Below, in pieces: positions 16,407 to 24,911 of a stretch of 64,000 nucleotides of DNA. Source of the DNA: Nonomuraea muscovyensis (GTDB lineage: Bacteria > Actinomycetota > Actinomycetes > Streptosporangiales > Streptosporangiaceae). How positions within the stretch are numbered: the first letter of the stretch is position 1; the number at the start of each line of letters is the position of its first letter. The translations under genes and the position numbers were made by a program. Location of the stretch: contig NZ_JACHJB010000004.1 in NCBI RefSeq assembly GCF_014207745.1, positions 496,001-560,000 on the forward strand, written 5' to 3'. The notes below the pieces were generated by a model that was not told where the DNA came from, did no database searches, and saw nothing but the letters and a program-made list of their open reading frames with translations.

Positions 16407-18617
16407 TCATCCCCCCGAGTCCCCCTTCAGTCCGTTGAGCTGCTCCACCACAGGTCCGACGTCCAGCGGAGCCCATACGGCCCTCCTCGCGTTGTCCCCG
16501 ATCGTGTAGGAGGCGAGGAGCACCGAGAGCGCGGCACTCACCGCGAGGACTCCCGCCAGCACCATCGCCGCTGTCCTCGAGGGTACGAGGGATGAGAGGG
16601 TTCTGCGCATCTGGCGGCCAGGTCCCTCCACTCCGGGGCCCGCGCAGACGGTCCACAGGGCCACCGCCGCGCCGCAGGCCAGCGCGTTGTGCGCGTCGAT
16701 GCCGAGCACCACGGTGAGCAGCAGCGTCACCGGCAGGCCGAGGATGAGCGCGTAGAGGGTCAGCGCGAGCGTGATGCCCGCCGACTTGGCCAGCGCCTGC
16801 GGATGGGCGAACACCCTGACCACGTCGAGCGCCGCCGCCCCCGTCGAGCGGCGGGCGGTGAGGTCGCGCTGGGCCAGGTCGGCCGCGCGCAGCAGCACCG
16901 CGGCGGGGACCGCGACCACGGCCACCAGGATCGGGGCCACGACCGCCGCGGCGACCATGACGACGAGCAGCATCGCGCCGGCCACACCGTAGGCCCTGGA
17001 CCGCTGCAGCGCCTGGCCGGGCCGGGCGCCGGGGATGAACGGCTCGCGCTTGGTCTGGGGGTCGGGGGGGTACTGGGGCTGGGCGGGGATGTAGGGGGGT
17101 GGCGGCTGCTGGAGGGGGCGCTGCTGCTGCCCGGGACCCTGGTGGACGCCCTGACCCTGGTGGGGGCCGTGCTGGGGGCCGGCGGGGCCCGGCGGGTAGC
17201 CGGAGGCGTTCGGTCCCGAGGGGAAGCCGGACCCGCTCGGCCGCCCGTAGTCGGGCGTGTCGGGGCGTACGCGCCGGGTGGGCACGTCACCCTCGTACGA
17301 CGGCGCCAGGCGGGCCGGGTCGCCGGAGTGGGGCGGCGGCTGCCACGACTGCTGGGACGCGCCCTCCTCCTGGATGCGGCGCAGTTCCTCGGGCGTGACC
17401 CGGCGGGTCGGCCAGGGGTCGCCCTGGTCGGGGAGCAGCGAGACGTACGGCTGCTCCGGCGACGGCCCGCCCTGCGGCCCGGAACCGTACGGCGGCACGC
17501 CGGGACCGGCCGCGGGCCGGCCGGGCGGCTCACCCTGGCCGGGGTACGGCTGGTGCGGAAGGCTCTGGTGCGGGCCGCCCTGATGCGGACCGCTCTGGTG
17601 CGGACCGCCCTGATGCGGGCCGCCCTGATGCGGATGGCTCTGGTGCGGACCGCTCTGGTGCGGACCGCTCTGGGGCGGCGTGAAGGGCGCCCGCCCGCCG
17701 TCGAGCAGCCGCCGCGGCGTGACGGGCGGCGTCGAGATCTCGTACGCGGGCCGGTTGTCGATCGGCGTGGGCGGCGGCAGGTCGGGGCGCGGCAGGGTGG
17801 AGATCTCGTCGGGCACGCCGCTGAACGACTTGGGCAGCATCCGGGCGGTCTGCTCGGCCAGCTCGGCGGCCTTGGGACGCTTGGCCGGGTTGCGCTGGAA
17901 GGCGGCCTTGAGCAGCGGCTGCAGGGGCGCCGGCGCCGCGCCGATCTCGGCCTTGCCCGCGGTGATGTTGTAGAAGATCATCTCCAGCGTGCCCTTGCCG
18001 AACGGCGGCTGGCCGGTGGCGGCGTAGAGCAGGGTGCCGGCCCAGGCGTGGACGTCGACCTCCGGCCCCGCCTCCTGCCCCTCGATGATCTCGGGGGCGA
18101 GGAAGCCGGGCGTGCCGATGAACATGCCCGTCTGGGTCAGCCGCGTGGCGTCCACCGCCTGCGCGATGCCGAAGTCGATGAGCACCGGGTCGCCGTCGAT
18201 GACCAGCACGTTGCCGGGCTTGAGGTCGCGGTGGATCACGCCGCCCGCGTGGACGGCCGCCAGCGCGGAGGCCACACCGTGCGCGATCCGGACCAGCGCG
18301 GGCAGCTCCAGCGGACCCTCGTCCTTGACGATCTCGTCGAGCGCGCGCCCGGGGACGTAGCGGGTCACGATGTACGGGCGATGACCGGTGACGTCGGCGT
18401 CGACCACTTCCGCGATGTACTTGCCACGGACCCGGCGCATGGTCTCGACCTCGCGCGACAGCCGCCGCCTGGCGACCTCGTCACCGGCGACCTCCGAGCG
18501 CAGGACCTTGACGGCCACCTGCCGGCCCTGCGGGTCGACGGCGAGGTGGACCACGCCCATTCCGCCTTCACCTAGCCGCCTGAGCAGCCGGTAAGGGCCA
18601 AGTCGGTCATCGTTCAT
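16407..18617 (-). CDS. Ser/Thr protein kinase with GPHQ repeat linker
   Basis: A 736-residue kinase, first of the three in the transcript. The kinase domain (about residues 7-265) has GEGGMGVVHLAVD, VAVKVL, HRDLKPGNV, LIDFGIAQ and GTPGFLAPEI. A long disordered region follows, including eight GPHQ-type pentapeptides (about residues 317-356), and then a C-terminal domain of several hydrophobic helices ending in a short Ser/Gly tail. The ATG at 18617 is chosen (MNDDRLGPYRLL), matching the paralogues; an upstream GTG/ATG would add five residues. No extracellular sensor domain was recognised. Confidence 0.92.
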   Translation of the reverse strand: MNDDRLGPYRLLRRLGEGGMGVVHLAVDPQGRQVAVKVLRSEVAGDEVARRRLSREVETMRRVRGKYIAEVVDADVTGHRPYIVTRYVPGRALDEIVKDEGPLELPALVRIAHGVASALAAVHAGGVIHRDLKPGNVLVIDGDPVLIDFGIAQAVDATRLTQTGMFIGTPGFLAPEIIEGQEAGPEVDVHAWAGTLLYAATGQPPFGKGTLEMIFYNITAGKAEIGAAPAPLQPLLKAAFQRNPAKRPKAAELAEQTARMLPKSFSGVPDEISTLPRPDLPPPTPIDNRPAYEISTPPVTPRRLLDGGRAPFTPPQSGPHQSGPHQSHPHQGGPHQGGPHQSGPHQGGPHQSLPHQPYPGQGEPPGRPAAGPGVPPYGSGPQGGPSPEQPYVSLLPDQGDPWPTRRVTPEELRRIQEEGASQQSWQPPPHSGDPARLAPSYEGDVPTRRVRPDTPDYGRPSGSGFPSGPNASGYPPGPAGPQHGPHQGQGVHQGPGQQQRPLQQPPPPYIPAQPQYPPDPQTKREPFIPGARPGQALQRSRAYGVAGAMLLVVMVAAAVVAPILVAVVAVPAAVLLRAADLAQRDLTARRSTGAAALDVVRVFAHPQALAKSAGITLALTLYALILGLPVTLLLTVVLGIDAHNALACGAAVALWTVCAGPGVEGPGRQMRRTLSSLVPSRTAAMVLAGVLAVSAALSVLLASYTIGDNARRAVWAPLDVGPVVEQLNGLKGDSGG
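17550..17669. repeat. eight in-frame 15-bp repeats inside a kinase gene
   Basis: Eight consecutive 15-bp units (plus-strand form CTGGTGCGGACCGCT with variants) occupy this interval exactly. On the coding (minus) strand each encodes a pentapeptide of the type GPHQS or GPHQG. Because the unit is a multiple of three, copy-number changes would keep the reading frame. Confidence 0.92.
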
Positions 18618-18788
18618 GGCATGAAGCACCATACCGGCTTAATCCCCGCCCACGAGATGAACCATGAGGCCACATTCCCACTCGTACAACGTCCGGCACG
18701 ACCCCATCGGTTTCCCATCTGACGGTCTCGAATTGGCTACGTTCACGGTTCGGGCCGGTGCGGACGTCGGTGGCGCGGGGCCGGCGGC

Positions 18789-19304
18789 TCAGGTCGCCAG
18801 CGCGAGCACCTCGGCACCCTTCAGCCCGGCGAGCGTGGCTCCGGACACGGCGAGTTTGGACCGCCGCACGCCGCTGCCGATCACCACTCTGGAGTGGCCG
18901 GCGACGTGCGTGTCCACCAGGACCGGCCAGTCGGCGGGCAGGCCGATTGGGGTGATGCCGCCGTACTCCATGCCGGTGAGCTCGACCGCCTGCGCCATCG
19001 GCGCGAAGCTCGCCTTGCGCGCGTCGAGGTGGCTGCGCACCACCCCGTTGACGTCGACGCGCATCGTCGCGAGGACCATGCACGCGGCGTAGCGGGTCTC
19101 GCCGCCCCGCTTGGCGGCGACGACCACGCAGTTGGCCGACTCGTCGAGGGCGACGCCGTAGCGCTCGCAGAACGCCGCCGTGTCGGCCAGCTCGGGGTCG
19201 ATCCCGGCCACCTCGACGCCGGTGTCCAGCGCCGTCACCGCCCGCGCCACCGGCTCGGCCAGCAGGTCGGTCCGCTCGGTCGCGGGCGTCCAGTGCAAGG
19301 TCAT
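18789..19304 (-). CDS. YbaK/EbsC-type aminoacyl-tRNA deacylase
   Basis: A 171-residue protein of the YbaK/ProX editing family, which removes wrongly attached amino acids from tRNA in trans. The diagnostic segments are CVVVAAKRGGETRYAACMV, VRSHLDARKASFAP, EYGGITPIGLP and VVIGSGVRRSKLAV. The ATG at 19304 follows a GAGGAG ribosome-binding site. It lies 59 bp downstream of the amine oxidase on the same strand. The family member (Cys-Pro, Ala or other specificity) cannot be fixed from sequence. Confidence 0.88.
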   Translation of the reverse strand: MTLHWTPATERTDLLAEPVARAVTALDTGVEVAGIDPELADTAAFCERYGVALDESANCVVVAAKRGGETRYAACMVLATMRVDVNGVVRSHLDARKASFAPMAQAVELTGMEYGGITPIGLPADWPVLVDTHVAGHSRVVIGSGVRRSKLAVSGATLAGLKGAEVLALAT

Positions 19305-19363
19305 CCCATCTCCTCGATCGCTCCTGACGGACCCTACGCCGAGCCGGCAGGCAGCGCGCGTGG

Positions 19364-20926
19364 TCACGACGACTGGAGCACCCGTTGGTGCAGCCGCGTG
19401 ACGACGTCGCGGGCGGACTCCATCGCCCCCGCCTGCCAGGCGATGAGACGAGTGAGCCAGTCGCCCGCGAAGTAGACCCTTCCGGCGGGACGTTGCAGAA
19501 GAGTGAACGACGAATCAAAGGAAGGCCAGCGCACCCAGCCGCCCTGGATGTGCTCCTGGCGTTCCCAGGCGATCGAGACGGCCGACAGCAGGCCCTTGCC
19601 GTACGTGTCGCCGTGGATCTTGCGACCCTGGGTGATGGCGCGGCGCCTGCGGTCCTCGGGGGTGAGCGCGCCGTACAGCTCGGCGTGCTCGTCGGTGTTG
19701 TAGTAGCCGACGAGGACGCCGCGTTCGGCGTGGTAGTCGTGGGAGGGGTACCAGATGTGGGTGATGTCGAGGTCGGTCTCGGTGACGCCGCCGTAGATCC
19801 GGTCGTCGAGCTCCCACCAGCGCCTGCCGTACTCCAAACCGATCTTGCCGGTGGAGACGGGCACGGGAGTCCGCAGCGCCGTGGTCACCTGGGGGCCCAG
19901 GTTGTGCGGGATCTTGGCGAGGAGGTGGGGCGGGAGGGTGGCGATGCAGTAGTCGGCCCTGAGCGAGCCGCCGTTCCAGGTGACCTCGACGCCGTCGGCC
20001 CGGTCGGTGATGCCGGTGACGCGGACGCCCGTCCTGATCCGGTCGGCGCCGACCGCCGCGGCGAGCCGCGTCACGATCGCGTCCATGCCGCCGACCGGCT
20101 GGAACATCGGGGTGGCCTGCTCGTGGCCGAAGTCGCTGGTGATCGCCCGGCCGGTGGCGGCGGCGAGGACCTCGTGCAGCGAGCCGGGCCCCTCGGTGGG
20201 GACGCCGCCGTCCAGCGCCGGGTATCTCGCGAAGCCGCGCCGCGGTGAGCCCTCGTAGGCGTACCGGGGTCCGAGGTCGCCGAACCGGCGCAGGAACTCC
20301 AGCAGCCGCTCGCGGTCGTCCTTGGTCAACGTACGGTTGAGCGCGCCGATGTTCGTCGCTTTGGCGAGTAATTCCGCGACATATCCGTACATGTCGGCTC
20401 GGGCGGTGCGGGCCCGGACGGTCGTGCCGTTCGTGTGGACGTACGCGCCCGCGTTGTTGTTCACGAACGTCTCGATGGGGACGCCCAGCTCGCGGCAGTA
20501 GTCGAGCGTGACCATCCAGGGGGCGATGCGGCCGGGGCCGGCGTTGAAGTAGACCCCCTCGCCGAACCGCACGTCCTGCGCCGGGCCGTTCAGCTCGGTC
20601 AGCCGGTCACCGCGGCGCAGCGTGAGGTTGCGGCCGCCGGCCCTGGACCTGGCCTCCAGGACCGTGCAGTCGTAGCCGGCCTTGCCCAGCTCGTACGCGG
20701 CGGTCAGGCCGGCCACCCCGCCGCCCAGGATGACCACCTTCGCGGAGGCCCGGCCGCGCAGCGAGAAGTCGCCGGGCCGGGGTGGCGTGAAGCTCTTGTC
20801 CTGCTCGTCGGGGGCCAGACCGAGCGCGCCCATGGCGGCGTACATGGCCCCCGCGCCACCGGCCGCCCCGATCCCGACGAGCAGCCCCCGCCGCGTCAGC
20901 GCCGCCCCGTCCCGCACACCTCCCAT
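19364..20926 (-). CDS. FAD-dependent amine oxidase, Tat-exported
   Basis: A 520-residue flavin monoamine oxidase-like protein. The N-terminus has a twin-arginine signal (LTRRGLLVGIGAAGG, residues about 9-23) and then a lysine-free Ala/Gly stretch, so it is probably exported folded with FAD bound. The dinucleotide fold is VVILGGGVAGLTAAYELG, followed by LEARSRAGGR. The C-terminal FAD motif (AGDWLTRLIAWQAGAMESA) is intact. The ATG at 20926 is preceded by GGAGGT at ideal spacing, which is better than the GTG at 20944. The substrate may be an L-amino acid or a polyamine. Confidence 0.9.
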   Translation of the reverse strand: MGGVRDGAALTRRGLLVGIGAAGGAGAMYAAMGALGLAPDEQDKSFTPPRPGDFSLRGRASAKVVILGGGVAGLTAAYELGKAGYDCTVLEARSRAGGRNLTLRRGDRLTELNGPAQDVRFGEGVYFNAGPGRIAPWMVTLDYCRELGVPIETFVNNNAGAYVHTNGTTVRARTARADMYGYVAELLAKATNIGALNRTLTKDDRERLLEFLRRFGDLGPRYAYEGSPRRGFARYPALDGGVPTEGPGSLHEVLAAATGRAITSDFGHEQATPMFQPVGGMDAIVTRLAAAVGADRIRTGVRVTGITDRADGVEVTWNGGSLRADYCIATLPPHLLAKIPHNLGPQVTTALRTPVPVSTGKIGLEYGRRWWELDDRIYGGVTETDLDITHIWYPSHDYHAERGVLVGYYNTDEHAELYGALTPEDRRRRAITQGRKIHGDTYGKGLLSAVSIAWERQEHIQGGWVRWPSFDSSFTLLQRPAGRVYFAGDWLTRLIAWQAGAMESARDVVTRLHQRVLQSS

Positions 20927-21200
20927 GCCACCTCCCACGAGCACACCGGAGCCCGGCCGGCGCTTCCCACCCGCACTCCTCGGCCACGACGACCAGAGGG
21001 CACCGTATACCCGCGCCCCGTCGCCCCCCTACCGGGCGTCCGGCGCCGGGGACGACGTACGATCGGACATCGCAGCCCCGCGCCCAACGATCATGAACAA
21101 ATCCTCGCTCTGTCACGTCCCGTTCGCCCAGATCCGCATCGGAATCGTTGTAGGAACCCTCCATGCTTGGATCAGGGCGTCCTGGTGTGGGATCGGACGC
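20927..21200. other. divergent promoter region, amine oxidase / bioY
   Basis: A 274-bp gap that must hold the promoters of both divergent units. I found no clear BirA or BioQ operator. The segment TTGTAGGAACC at about 21150 resembles half of a BirA-type site, but no second half is evident. Some in-frame codons upstream of bioY could code, but the conserved BioY start is at 21201. Confidence 0.4.
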
Positions 21201-21803
21201 ATGATGCAGAAATGGCCCCACCCCCGTGGGTTCCGCACAGCGGATCTCGCCAGGATCAGCGTGTTCGCCGCGCTGATCGCCGTCCTCGGCCTGCCCGGGG
21301 CGCTCAACGTCTTCGGCAACGCCGTCCCCATCACGCTGCAGACGTTCGGCGTGATGCTGGCCGGTGCGATCCTCGGCTCCTGGCGTGGCGCGCTCGCCGT
21401 CGCCGTCCTGATCCTGCTGGTGGCCGCGGGCCTGCCGCTGCTCGCCGGCGGGCGCGGCGGCCTCGGGGTGTTCACCGGGCCCTCGGTGGGCTTCCTCCTC
21501 GGGTGGATCCCCGGAGCGGCCCTGACCGGGTGGATCGTCGAGCGCGGCGGCACATCCCCTGGCAGCGTCCGCCTGCTCGTGGCGTGCCTCGCGGGCGGCG
21601 TCGGCGTGATCTACCTGATCGGCATCCCCGTCCAGGCCGCCGTCACCGGGCTGCCGCTCGCTCAGGCAGCGCTCCTCAGCATGGTGTTCGTGCCCGGCGA
21701 CGTCGCCAAGGCGGTGATCGCGTCGATCGTGGCACGCGGCACGCAGCGGGCCTACCCCGCCGCCGTCCCCGCCGTCCATCGCGAGCGGGTCAAGGCGGGC
21801 TGA
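21201..21803 (+). CDS. bioY: biotin ECF transporter substrate-binding component BioY
   Basis: A 200-residue S-component of the energy-coupling factor biotin importer, with six hydrophobic helices. The family pattern is clear: FAALIAVLGLPG, then PITLQTFGVMLAGAILG, then GLPLLAGGRGGLGVFTGPSVGFLLGW, then a late FVPGDVAKAVIAS helix. These form the biotin pocket in the membrane. The ATG at 21201 gives the family length (about 190-200); an upstream ATG at 21091 would add 36 unconserved residues. The last two genes of the operon, bioM and bioN, supply its ATPase and coupling subunits. Confidence 0.93.
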   Translation: MMQKWPHPRGFRTADLARISVFAALIAVLGLPGALNVFGNAVPITLQTFGVMLAGAILGSWRGALAVAVLILLVAAGLPLLAGGRGGLGVFTGPSVGFLLGWIPGAALTGWIVERGGTSPGSVRLLVACLAGGVGVIYLIGIPVQAAVTGLPLAQAALLSMVFVPGDVAKAVIASIVARGTQRAYPAAVPAVHRERVKAG

Positions 21804-21811
21804 GCCAGCGC

Positions 21812-23131
21812 ATGCCCGTCGCCCTCGTCATCCGGCGCCATGCCGCCGAACGCCCCCATCACCCGGCCCTGTGCGGTCCCGGCGGCTCCCTCACCTACGC
21901 CGAGCTGTGGCACGAGGTGAGCAGCAGGCCCCTCGACGGCAGGGGGCTGGTGGCGATCACCCTGTCCGACCCGGTCGACCAGCTCGTCGCCGTGCTCGCC
22001 GCCGACCTGGCCGGCGCCACGCCGCTGCTGTGCGACGAGGACCAGCGCGCGCGGGTGATCGCCGCGATCCCCGTCGACCGGCACATCGACGCGCCCCTCC
22101 CGGCCGCCGGGAGCCTGCGGATGACGGGCGAGCCCGCCGACGACGACCCGGCGTGGGCGTGCCTCACCTCGGGCAGCACCGGACGGCCGCGTGCAGTGGT
22201 GCGCACCCGCGCGTCGTGGACGGGCTCCTTCCCGCACCTCAGCGCGCTGGCCGGCATCGGTCCCGACGACGTCGTGCTGGTGCCGGGCCCGCTGGTCTCC
22301 TCCCTGTACGCCTTCGCGGCCGTCCACGCGCTCGCCACCGGCGCGACGCTCGTCCTCCCGGGACGCCGGGCGGCAGGCGTGCCGGCCGGTCAGCTCCGCC
22401 GGGCGACGGTCGTCCACGTGGTGCCGCACCTGCTGCCCGCCGTCCTCGACGCCCTGGCGGACGGCGGCGGTCGGCTGCGCACCGCCGTCGTCGGCGGTGC
22501 CGCGCTGCCCCCTCAGGCACGGGACGCCGCCGCGCGGGCCGGCGTCAGGGTCGTGTCGTACTACGGCGCGACCGAGATGTCGTTCGTCGCCGTCGACGCC
22601 GACGGCACGGGCCTGCGCCCCTTTCCCGAGGTCGAGTTCCAGGTCCGCGACGGCGAGGTGTGGGCCCGGTCGCCGTGGCTGGCCCAGGGCTACCTGGCGG
22701 GGGCCGCCGGCCCGCTGAAGACCGACGGGGCCGGCTGGATGAGCGTCGGCGACCTCGCCGAGCCGTACCTGCCGGGAGAGCCGTTGCGGCTGCGCGGGCG
22801 CGGTGACGGCGCCATCCAGACCGGGGGCGCGACCGTGGTGCCCGAGGACGTCGAGGCCGTGCTGCGCCGCGTGCCCGGCGTCACCGACGTCGTCGTCGTC
22901 GGCTCGCCGCACCCCCTGCTCGGCTCGGTCGTGACCGCCGTGCTGGAGGGTTCGCCGCCCGCGCGGGCGGCGCTCGACGCGGTGGCCCGCGAGGGACTCG
23001 ACCCGGCGCAGCGGCCGAGACGCTGGTACGCCATGGGCGACCTGCCGCGCACCCCCACGGGCAAGCCCGCCCGAGGAGTGGTGACCGCCCGGCTCGCCGG
23101 CGACGGCCCCGGACTGAGGCGGCTGGTCTGA
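21812..23131 (+). CDS. AMP-forming acyl-CoA ligase-like protein in the bioY operon
   Basis: A 439-residue member of the ANL adenylate-forming superfamily, shorter than typical fatty acyl-CoA ligases (500-550). The P-loop LTSGSTGRPRAV, the YYGATE motif and the C-terminal catalytic lysine motif TPTGKPAR are all present, so it should be active. It lies 8 bp after bioY and 1 bp before the thiolase. In Bacillus the yhfUTS operon pairs a BioY with a similar ligase and thiolase under BirA control. A role in activating a biotin-related acid (for example a pimelate-like acid) is inference; the substrate is unknown. Confidence 0.82.
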   Translation: MPVALVIRRHAAERPHHPALCGPGGSLTYAELWHEVSSRPLDGRGLVAITLSDPVDQLVAVLAADLAGATPLLCDEDQRARVIAAIPVDRHIDAPLPAAGSLRMTGEPADDDPAWACLTSGSTGRPRAVVRTRASWTGSFPHLSALAGIGPDDVVLVPGPLVSSLYAFAAVHALATGATLVLPGRRAAGVPAGQLRRATVVHVVPHLLPAVLDALADGGGRLRTAVVGGAALPPQARDAAARAGVRVVSYYGATEMSFVAVDADGTGLRPFPEVEFQVRDGEVWARSPWLAQGYLAGAAGPLKTDGAGWMSVGDLAEPYLPGEPLRLRGRGDGAIQTGGATVVPEDVEAVLRRVPGVTDVVVVGSPHPLLGSVVTAVLEGSPPARAALDAVAREGLDPAQRPRRWYAMGDLPRTPTGKPARGVVTARLAGDGPGLRRLV

Positions 23132-23132
23132 C

Positions 23133-24236
23133 ATGAGCCGACAGCCTGTCGTCGTGGCGGCGCTCCGCACCCCCATCGGCACCGCCGGCCATGCGTACAA
23201 GTCGCTGACGGCGGACCGGCTCGCCGCGCCGGTGATCGCGGCGGTCGCGCGGGAGGTGCCGCACCTCGCGGTCGACGACGTCGTGCTCGGCAACTGCATG
23301 GGCCCCGGGGGCAACCTCGCCCGCGTCTCGGCGCTCGCGGCCGGCCTCGGGCACGAGGTGCCCGGCGTCACCGTGGACCGCCAGTGCGGCAGCGGCCTGG
23401 CCGCGATCCTGCTGGCCGGGCAGGCCGTCCGCGCGGGAGACGCCGACCTCGTCCTGGCAGGCGGTGTGGAGAGCGCGTCCACCGCGCCGCTGCGGACCAT
23501 GCGCGGCGCCGCCGAGCCGTACCAGAGGGCGCCCTTCGCGCCCGCGGGCCACGCCGACCCCGACATGGGTCCCGCCGCGGAGGCCCTCGCGGCCGCGTGC
23601 GGCGTGTCGAGGGAGCGCCAGGACGACTACGCCCTGCGCAGCCACGCCAGAGCGCTCGCCGCCGGCTTCGACCCGGAACTGGTCGAGATCGACGGCAGGC
23701 GCGCCGATCAGCGGCCCCGCGTCCTGCGCGGGGAGACGCTCGCGCGCCTGCCCGCCGCCTTCGTGCCCGGCGGCACGGTCACCGCGGGCAACTCCTCGCC
23801 CATCAGCGACGGCGCGGCGGCCGTCGCCGTCGTGCCCGAGCGGCTGCGCGCGGGGATGCCGGGGCTCCGGCTGCTGGCGGGCGCCGTCGCCGGCTGCGAC
23901 CCGGCGCTGCCCGGCTGGGGCCCCGTGCCCGCCGTACGGCGGGTGCTGGCCCGTACGGGGACGACCATGGCGGACCTCGCCGCGGTGGAGATCGTGGAGG
24001 CGTTCGCCGCGCAGGTCCTCGCGGTGACGGACGCGCTGGAGGCCGACCTCGACCGCGTCTGCGCCGACGGCGGCGCGATCGCCCTCGGCCATCCGTGGGG
24101 CGCGACCGGCGCGGTGGTGGTGACCAGGCTGTTCAGCAGGCTCGTGCGTTCCGGCGCTCCCCCGGGAACCCTCGGGCTGGCGACCGCGGCGGTCGGCGGC
24201 GGCATGGGCGTCGCGGCCCTGTTCGAGGTGGTGTGA
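23133..24236 (+). CDS. thiolase-like protein with altered catalytic motifs
   Basis: A 367-residue thiolase-fold protein. The nucleophile C85 (VDRQCGSGLAAI) and the GHP histidine H320 (IALGHPWGATGA) are kept. The usual NEAF asparagine is V288 (EIVEAFA), and the C-terminal acid/base cysteine of the CxGGG motif is A353 (TAAVGGGMG). Degradative and biosynthetic thiolases need these residues for the Claisen step, so this is probably an altered acyltransferase or ketosynthase-like enzyme rather than a true thiolase. It shares an operon with the ligase, suggesting that the ligase product is its substrate. Confidence 0.85.
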   Translation: MSRQPVVVAALRTPIGTAGHAYKSLTADRLAAPVIAAVAREVPHLAVDDVVLGNCMGPGGNLARVSALAAGLGHEVPGVTVDRQCGSGLAAILLAGQAVRAGDADLVLAGGVESASTAPLRTMRGAAEPYQRAPFAPAGHADPDMGPAAEALAAACGVSRERQDDYALRSHARALAAGFDPELVEIDGRRADQRPRVLRGETLARLPAAFVPGGTVTAGNSSPISDGAAAVAVVPERLRAGMPGLRLLAGAVAGCDPALPGWGPVPAVRRVLARTGTTMADLAAVEIVEAFAAQVLAVTDALEADLDRVCADGGAIALGHPWGATGAVVVTRLFSRLVRSGAPPGTLGLATAAVGGGMGVAALFEVV

Positions 24237-24911
24237 ATGATCCGGTTCAACGGCGTCAGCGTCCGGCTCGCCGGGCGCGACGTGCTGTCCGACGTGACGC
24301 TGTCCCTGTCGGAACGAAGGATCGGCGTCGTCGGCGCGAACGGCTCCGGCAAGAGCACGCTCGCCCGACTCGTCAACGGGCTGGCCCTGCCCACCTCGGG
24401 CGACGTCACCGTCCTCGGCCGGGACACCCGCCGCCACGCGGCCCGCATCCGGCGGGACGTGGGGTTCCTGTTCACCGACCCGGACGCGCAGATCGTCATG
24501 CCGACCGTCGCGGAGGACGTCGCGCTCTCCCTGCGGCGCAAGGGGCTGTCCCCGGCCGAGGTGGACGAGCGGGTGCGCGGGGTGCTGGCGCGGTACGGCC
24601 TCGACCGGCACGCCGACCACCCCGCCCACCTGCTGTCGGGCGGGCAGAAGCAACTGCTGGCCCTGTGCGCCGTGCTGGTGCTCGAACCACGCCTTCTGGT
24701 CATGGACGAGCCGACGACGCTGCTCGATCTGCGCCATTCCCGCCTCGTGGCCGATCTGCTGCGCGAGCTGCCGCAGCCGGTCCTCGTGGTCACCCACGAT
24801 CTCGGCCTGCTCGACTCCTTCGACCGCGTCATCGTGCTCGACCAGGGGCGCGTCGTCGCCGACGCCACTCCCGGGCAGGCGATCGGCCACTACCGAAGGC
24901 TCATGTCGTGA
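24237..24911 (+). CDS. bioM: biotin ECF transporter ATPase BioM
   Basis: A 224-residue energising subunit of the ECF importer. Walker A is GANGSGKST, the signature LSGGQKQLLALC, Walker B LLVMDEPTTLLD, and the switch histidine VVTHDLGLL. The ATG directly abuts the thiolase stop. As in other actinobacterial BioMNY systems it is a single ATPase, without a second A-component. Its stop overlaps the GTG of bioN. Confidence 0.92.
   Translation: MIRFNGVSVRLAGRDVLSDVTLSLSERRIGVVGANGSGKSTLARLVNGLALPTSGDVTVLGRDTRRHAARIRRDVGFLFTDPDAQIVMPTVAEDVALSLRRKGLSPAEVDERVRGVLARYGLDRHADHPAHLLSGGQKQLLALCAVLVLEPRLLVMDEPTTLLDLRHSRLVADLLRELPQPVLVVTHDLGLLDSFDRVIVLDQGRVVADATPGQAIGHYRRLMS

Noticed and set aside
20945..21200. 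BirA or BioQ operator upstream of bioY
   Set aside because: Only a weak half-site (TTGTAGGAACC) was found; the second arm is missing, so I do not report an operator.
21812..24236. Simple fatty-acid beta-oxidation operon
   Set aside because: There is no acyl-CoA dehydrogenase, hydratase or hydroxyacyl dehydrogenase in the operon, and the thiolase lacks two key residues. The flanking genes are for biotin transport.
22881..24890. Open frame of 669 codons antisense to the ligase, thiolase and bioM genes
   Set aside because: The plus-strand genes show intact family motifs throughout; the antisense product is a Gly/Arg/His-rich low-complexity sequence.
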